A stretch of 64,000 nucleotides of DNA from assembly GCA_002964805.2 (NCBI GenBank), contig PUDQ02000005.1, positions 248,001 through 312,000 of the forward strand, written 5' to 3'. Below the pieces are notes generated by a model. It was not told the origin of the DNA, ran no database searches, and saw nothing but the letters and a program-made list of their open reading frames with translations. Source of the DNA: Trametes villosa (Eukaryota > Basidiomycota > Agaricomycetes > Polyporales > Polyporaceae). Each line of letters starts with the position of its first letter. Within the stretch, counting starts at the first letter, position 1. The translations under genes and the position numbers were made by a program. Shown in pieces: positions 59,301-64,000 of this stretch.

Positions 59301-59586
59301 GTTCCCGGACCAGGTCCAGCTCGCGCCGCTCGACGGCTGCAACAGCGTGTACGGCTGGGTGGACGACACGCCGCAGGCGGACTTCCAGGTCGACTGTTCC
59401 ACGAACGAGCTCGGGAGCTACTGGGCGGGCGTGAAGCAGCAGTGCTACGCGTACGACGACCCGACCGAGGGCGGCGTGTTCGAGATCATCTGCGGGAACA
59501 ACATCGGGAACGTCTATGCTTGCATCCAGCAGCTGGGCATGTACGGCACCGTGAACCCCGTCACGTTCACTTGGGCGACGTCCTGA
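56348..59586 (+). CDS. Secreted protein with NucA/NucB-type DNase domain
   Basis: The model has 930 residues in nine exons: 56348-56542, 56596-56655, 56718-56798, 56854-56920, 56973-57033, 57086-57956, 58014-58778, 58835-58975 and 59035-59586. A signal peptide (about residues 1-20) opens a Cys-rich extracellular region. Near residue 446 the sequence VSCDEFPFSSTLEGGAG is the hallmark of the DNase_NucA_NucB family, where the Asp-Glu pair is catalytic. After that come an acidic linker, a dibasic FFKRQ site that a Kex2-like protease could cut, a long Ala/Ser-rich helix-like tract (about 58610-58910) and an unassigned C-terminal domain with CYAYDDPTEGG. Extracellular DNA degradation is inferred. 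Confidence 0.85.
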
Positions 59587-60061
59587 GGTGGTTGGGAGGT
59601 TCCCAGAGGGGCTGTGGTTTTCTCATGATGGGTGCTCTATGCCAGATTTTATACTTCTTCTGTCGACGCAGTGATAGGGGAGATAACACAAACTTTGCAT
59701 CTTGTACGCTTTACGATTGTCACGAATGTCAGATGTTGATGACACACGAGATGAGCGTTTGGAGTCCTGGCGCGCACGACGACTTCCCTTCAAGCATATT
59801 TCTACACAATGCACTTGCACAACTTGGCCTCCTGTAGTCCTCGCTCTCGCCTGTTTTCGCTTTCAGACCGAACGTCTTGTGTTCGGACACATGTCTTCGC
59901 CGTGACTGACACCGCGCATGGCGGTAAGTACTGGTGGTCGCATGTGGATGACTGAATACAATTGTGATATGCCGAGATAGATAGCGTGTGGTGGGCGGTG
60001 ATGCAGGATGACTATACACAACGGATCGAACAGAGACCGACGAACGAGCCGTACACTCCTG
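59587..60061. other. Intergenic between convergent genes
   Basis: The 3' regions of the NucA/NucB-domain gene and the TLDc gene meet here. Nothing else was recognised. Confidence 0.45.
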
Positions 60062-61981
60062 TTAGCCAATACCCCATACCTCCAGCGCGACGCACTCAAA
60101 GGTGACCGTCTCGCCCTGGCGCTTGCCTGGCGAGCATAACGGCTCGTTGTCGAACGTCAGGCAGCGCGCCGACGAGCCGTCCGAGAGCGTCTCGTCCAGC
60201 CACAGCCCATAGTGCCCGTCCCTGCAAAACGATGTGAGTACTATCTCGGGGATATGGTGACAGCGAAGAGACACACCCGCCGCCGAACGAGATGTAGTCG
60301 GTCTCGCAGAGCGCGACGTAGTCGTTCTTGCCGGTCCACTTGTATACTCGTACACGATCTGGCGCCGTCAGCTGCCACAAGAACCTATCGTGCAAAACGA
60401 ACCAATCAGGTGAAGCCGAAATGTCATCTGATGCATTATACTTACGACTCGCCGCTGCCGTAGTATGCACCCTTGGAAGGGTGAATGCCCTCGCCCATCC
60501 ACGCGCCGAACACCGCGTTATTCGCATCGCGCACGATGAGAAGCGCGCTGCCCTTGAAGTCCTGGCAACGCGCGGACAGCGTGTTCAACGAGATCCCGTG
60601 CTGGTCGAGACTGTACAGCAGCGTCCACGCGCGCGGGAGACGCGCCAGCGCAGGGAAGAACGGTCGTATCTGGCCATCTGTATCAGCACAAGGACGCATC
60701 AGCGTGAACAGCACGCATGCCTACCATATCTGCGATCTCGACGGTCAACACAGGCACGGTCATCTCCTTACGGCCGACGAGCCGCACGCTCTTGCGCTCG
60801 ACCTGCGTCTTGTCGAACTCAAAGCCCTTGTTCCACTGCCGGTCGCCCGTGAAGCCTGGCGCTCCGGATGGGGGCACGAAGACGTGCGACGCGAAGGGCG
60901 ACCCGTGCGTGATCGCTGCATCCAACGCAGGCCCAGGGACGCCCTCGGACACCGTCGCCGCGCGCGAGTGCGGCGCCGATCGTGAGAAGCCTGCGAGGTG
61001 GGACGCGGCCGCGGCGACGACGGGCGGGACGCGCGATGCAATGGGATCATCAGCGTGAGAGCCGCCGGGGCTTGGTGTTGAGATGGTGGGGCGGGAGGCA
61101 GAGGGACGGATCGCGGACGAAAGCAGAGAGGACACGATGCGCGATGGAAACGAGGGCGCGGAGAAGTACGACTGCGTGCGTTGAATCTCGGGCGAGGATA
61201 TGCGCGTAGGGGAGGATGGTGGAAGGGACGGCGACCGGATGTGCGCGCTGGAGACGGTTGCGGCATGCTGTGGATGCGAGCGAGGCCGCGATTCTCGCTC
61301 GCTCTCAGCCTCTGGGGAAGCGTAGACGTCGAACAGAGAATGTTCGGGGATGGATTGAGATATAGAGGAAGCGGAGCTGCCAGAACCCGCGGGTGCGGGC
61401 GTAATGTGGTGGGGAAAGACAGGCAGGACAAATGGTTTCGCGCCTTGAGCCTCCGAGGGGGAGTCGAGGTTGATGAGCAGATCCTCCGAAGACGAGGGTG
61501 CCTCGGAGACATTCTGCGATGGCTGCGGGGTGGGTGTCCTCGACGTGTATGTTCCACTCGCACCTTGTGCCCAGTGCCTGGGATCTTTCTCATGCTGCAA
61601 GAGTTCGTCTAGGACCTCTCTCCTATTCCTCTCCGAGGCAACTTTGGCATCCTCCGTAAACCGATCGAAGAACTCCTGGTTCTGTGGTAGAGAGAATACG
61701 GAATCTGCAGCCTCCTCGCCCAGATGAAGCGGGTCCTCCGCTGCTGAGACCGACACGAACGCGCCGAAGTCGGAGTCCGTGGACTCTGTGCGGTTATGTC
61801 GCGCGGGCCTGACCTGGTGAGGGTCTGGCGTATGCGTGGGCGAGGCCCTAGGTGTCGGCGGAGAGAATAGAGTCGCAAACAGGTCATCCTTGTCGTTCAC
61901 GGGCTCCGTGGGCCGCTGTCCAGAGGGAAGTGGTATGAGAGGGGGGATTGGTATGGGCGACTGAGCACTCGAGCCATCCAT
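60062..61981 (-). CDS. OXR1: OXR1-type TLDc-domain protein
   Basis: This 582-residue protein belongs to the oxidation-resistance family; TLDc proteins protect against oxidative stress and, in yeast, Oxr1 promotes V-ATPase disassembly. Exons from the start are 61981-60725, 60669-60446, 60384-60277 and 60221-60062. The first roughly 360 residues are Ser/Pro-rich and probably disordered. The C-terminal TLDc domain is spread over all four exons: VRLVGRKEMTVPVL, LPRAWTLLYSLDQHGISL, SALLIVRDANNAVFGAWMGE, and GGGDGHYGLWLDETLSDG near the end with CLTFDNEPLC and VTFECVALEVWGIG. The domain order and the GxWxxE-like centre match the family closely. Confidence 0.93.
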
Positions 61982-62369
61982 CGTGCACGTCGTGTCTGCC
62001 AGCGAGGCAGCCGTATTATGTTATGTCGTGAAGCCGAGATTCATGCAGGAGAGGTCATGGTGGATGGAAGCTATGATACAGATGAGCGCACAAGGCGAGG
62101 CACTTTGGCCGTGCTTGCCGCGTCTACGGCACTCGGCAGTGCAGTGCGCATCCCCTTATGGTAGGTGTTCAAGTTCGCGCCATATCCGCGCTTTCCTGTT
62201 TGTTCTCCGTGAGTACATGTATAACTAGCGCGGTGCGCCATTCAGTCATTACTTCAAAAAAGAGTACTATCAGAACGTGTAGGGCTCCGCTACGCAAGTA
62301 GTTACGTTGTACTCTCTAGGGAGGGGGGCGGTCATGCGACGAGGGGCACGAGCACAGTACAACGTGGGC
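61982..62369. other. Intergenic with dispersed duplication copy B (62181-62333)
   Basis: The interval lies between the start of the TLDc gene and the end of Fbx4. Its right part is the second copy of the duplication at 54213-54375 and ends about 35 nt from the Fbx4 stop codon, so it may lie in the Fbx4 3' UTR. Confidence 0.75.
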
Positions 62370-64000
62370 TCACGCCGAAAACGTCCACGAGTGGGCGACA
62401 CGATATTTCCAGGATCCCTCGACGTCACGTATGCCCCTCTCTCCCTGACGAGGTACATCAACTTCGCGCACCGCGCCTGAACTGCACGGACGTACCATGA
62501 CCACCATTCCGTCTTCGCAGATCTTGAACGGCCAGCCAATCCCGCCGGGGCCTGGCATCGTCGCGCTCTCCGCGGCATCGATCTGCACAGACTTGTGGTA
62601 GACCGCGTACGGGAGCGCACGCGGCTCCTCGTCGGGCATACGCATGGGGATGCGCGCTAGCACGGACGGAGACACGACAGTGAAGTACGGCGCCGCCTTG
62701 CGCAAGTTCCTTTCCGTCTCCTCGCGCTCGGCGTGCGTGCGCCCCGCATGGGGGTGCGCGTGGAAGACGAAGAGGTCCATGGTAATTGGGCCCGTACGCT
62801 CGTGCTCGGGACTGAAGCGCGGCAGGAGTGCGACCATGATGCGCGAGCCCGCAGTGCGCACAGATACCTTGACGCCGCTTGGGCGGTCGATGTGCGTGTA
62901 GCGGAGGACGAGGGCATTGTCGAGCGCCCATTCCTCCCACAAGAGCACCTCCGGCGCAGGCCGCGCTGCGGCCGTGTGGATGCGCGAGAGCAAGGCGACG
63001 CGCGGCATGCAAAGGACGTAGCGGAACTGCACGCCGGAGTCTTCGGGGACGTCGACGGTGATCGCCACGAGCGCGTGTGCGGGGTCGTCCTGGAAAGCGC
63101 CGCGGTACTCGGTCGCCGGCCGGGGAGCCTCGCTGAATATTCTGAACAGGAAGGAGTGGTAACGTCGGCTAGGGTGGCATGGAAATTGGAGGACGCAGAC
63201 GTGGGGTGGGTCGACCTGCTCGACGTGCGATGACGGATGCGGATCGAAGCTGTATGCGAAGAGCTGGGTGTCCTGGCCTGTGAGGACGACGCCTTCGTCT
63301 ACAAGACGGCAGATCCAGCCACGCGTAGCAACATTCTGGAGGGGCTACTGTTAGCTGGCGTGCTTGAGAATGTATACGCCTAGGGCGAAGACTCACCAAT
63401 ACGATATCGCCGGTCTTCCAGTTATAGGCGTACACCCTGTCTCGCATCGTACAGGCAACGACGTCGCCACATATCTGAACCCCACGTGGAGAGGATGAAC
63501 CTACACCAACGGATTCAGGGATCTCGAGCACCCTGGAGATGGCAAGCGGGTGGGGAACGACACCTCCGTCTGGCCGAAGGAAGAATACACGGACTCCAAA
63601 TCTGAACCAGGGTAGGCTGTAAGGGATGTCTCCAAATAGTGGAAATCACCGATATGGCGCACCTGAAGTTGTTTACATCCCACCCGGTAATCGCCAGGAC
63701 TCCTTGCGACGGATCGCTTGCGCTGTGGTCCAGTCGTATCCCGACTCTATTCATGTCGAGAGTCCATTCGTTTGCCGGAACATAACGCGTCACAGAACGA
63801 GGGTGAGAGATCCGCAGCTCGGAGCCGACCTGTATTGTGACCAGGGGACCGTCGGAGTACAAGTCCTCAGGCAGGCTGTGCAGATGGCCGATATCGAAGC
63901 TACTAGGGGAGAATGTTGGGTTGGGGGCCAGTACGGAGTCGAGCTGCCATGCACGCTGGTATGCTTTCAAGCTCGCTAGACGGTCTGCAATAGCTGGTCC
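62370..64000 (-). CDS. F-box family protein, C-terminal part (Fbx4, runs off window)
   Basis: Three complete downstream exons and part of another are visible: beyond 64000 to 63663, 63616-63397, 63335-62496 and 62444-62370. The N-terminal F-box lies outside the window. The visible protein matches Fbx3 throughout: VYAYNWKTGDIVLV, YRGAFQDDPAHALVAITVD, ERTGPITMDLFVFHAHP, ALPYAVYHKSVQIDAAESAT, FKICEDGMVVM and the end RVAHSWTFSA. Exon 3 (220 nt) and exon 5 (75 nt) are the same length as in Fbx3; exon 4 is 840 nt, six longer. Fbx3 and Fbx4 are therefore recent relatives. Whether the gene is intact at its 5' end cannot be seen. Confidence 0.85.

Noticed and set aside
1..64000. CRISPR arrays, bacterial operons, tRNA or rRNA genes
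   Set aside because: None was seen. Gene structure and families are those of a fungal nuclear genome, and no regular spaced repeats or cloverleaf-forming genes were recognised by eye.

Overview
The window comes from a filamentous basidiomycete, most likely an Agaricomycete (mushroom or polypore lineage). The genes are GC-rich and broken by many short GT-AG introns, mostly about 47-70 nt, with CTNAC/CTGAC branch sites. Families typical of that group are present: DUF6533 membrane proteins, amplified F-box proteins and a secreted NucA/NucB-domain protein. No prokaryotic operon, CRISPR array, rRNA or tRNA gene was recognised. Splice models were built by eye. The exon phases add up in every complete model, but there is no transcript evidence here.

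Layout. 0-9.4 kb: an IML2/TTC39-type TPR protein that enters from the left edge and carries one very long intron, then a 29-exon GH38 alpha-mannosidase (AMS1 type). 9.7-15.8 kb, minus strand: a tail-anchored unknown, a short-chain dehydrogenase (SDR1) and a large F-box protein (Fbx1). 16.1-16.7 kb: a hAT-like MITE with terminal inverted repeats and 8-bp target-site duplications. 17.8-26.6 kb: a DUF6533 membrane protein, a JmjC/cupin protein with an acidic insertion, a conserved unknown and an aldo/keto reductase. 26.9-31.4 kb: a long disordered protein with an alpha/beta-hydrolase-like C-terminus. 32.9-37.2 kb, plus strand: a CTR copper transporter, a NADAR-domain protein and a ferric-reductase-type oxidoreductase. 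37.6-42.8 kb, minus strand: Fbx2 with SDR2 and SDR3. 43.7-50.5 kb: a divergent pair of LRR/F-box paralogs and an F-box/zinc-cluster gene. 50.4-54.4 kb: a small secreted protein, Fbx3 and an LRR/F-box pseudogene fragment. 56.3-62.0 kb: the secreted NucA/NucB-domain protein and an OXR1-type TLDc protein. 62.4-64.0 kb: Fbx4, running off the right edge.

How the genes relate. Two themes stand out. First, the window is a nursery of F-box substrate receptors: four members of one roughly 550-residue family, two LRR-type members plus a fragment of a third, and one zinc-cluster type. An SDR gene sits beside an F-box gene at two separate places, which suggests block duplication. All three SDR genes share exon architecture, a TATA box at a similar distance and a 15-bp motif about 390-415 nt upstream. 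Second, the CTR transporter and the metalloreductase lie close together on the same strand, which fits reduction-coupled copper or iron uptake.

The most unusual signals are predicted microexons of 1, 2 and 5 nt needed to keep conserved frames (aldo/keto reductase, alpha-mannosidase and, less surely, the tail-anchored unknown); the shared upstream motif of the SDR genes; and likely catalytic-residue losses in SDR2 (Tyr to His) and the aldo/keto reductase (His to Phe).
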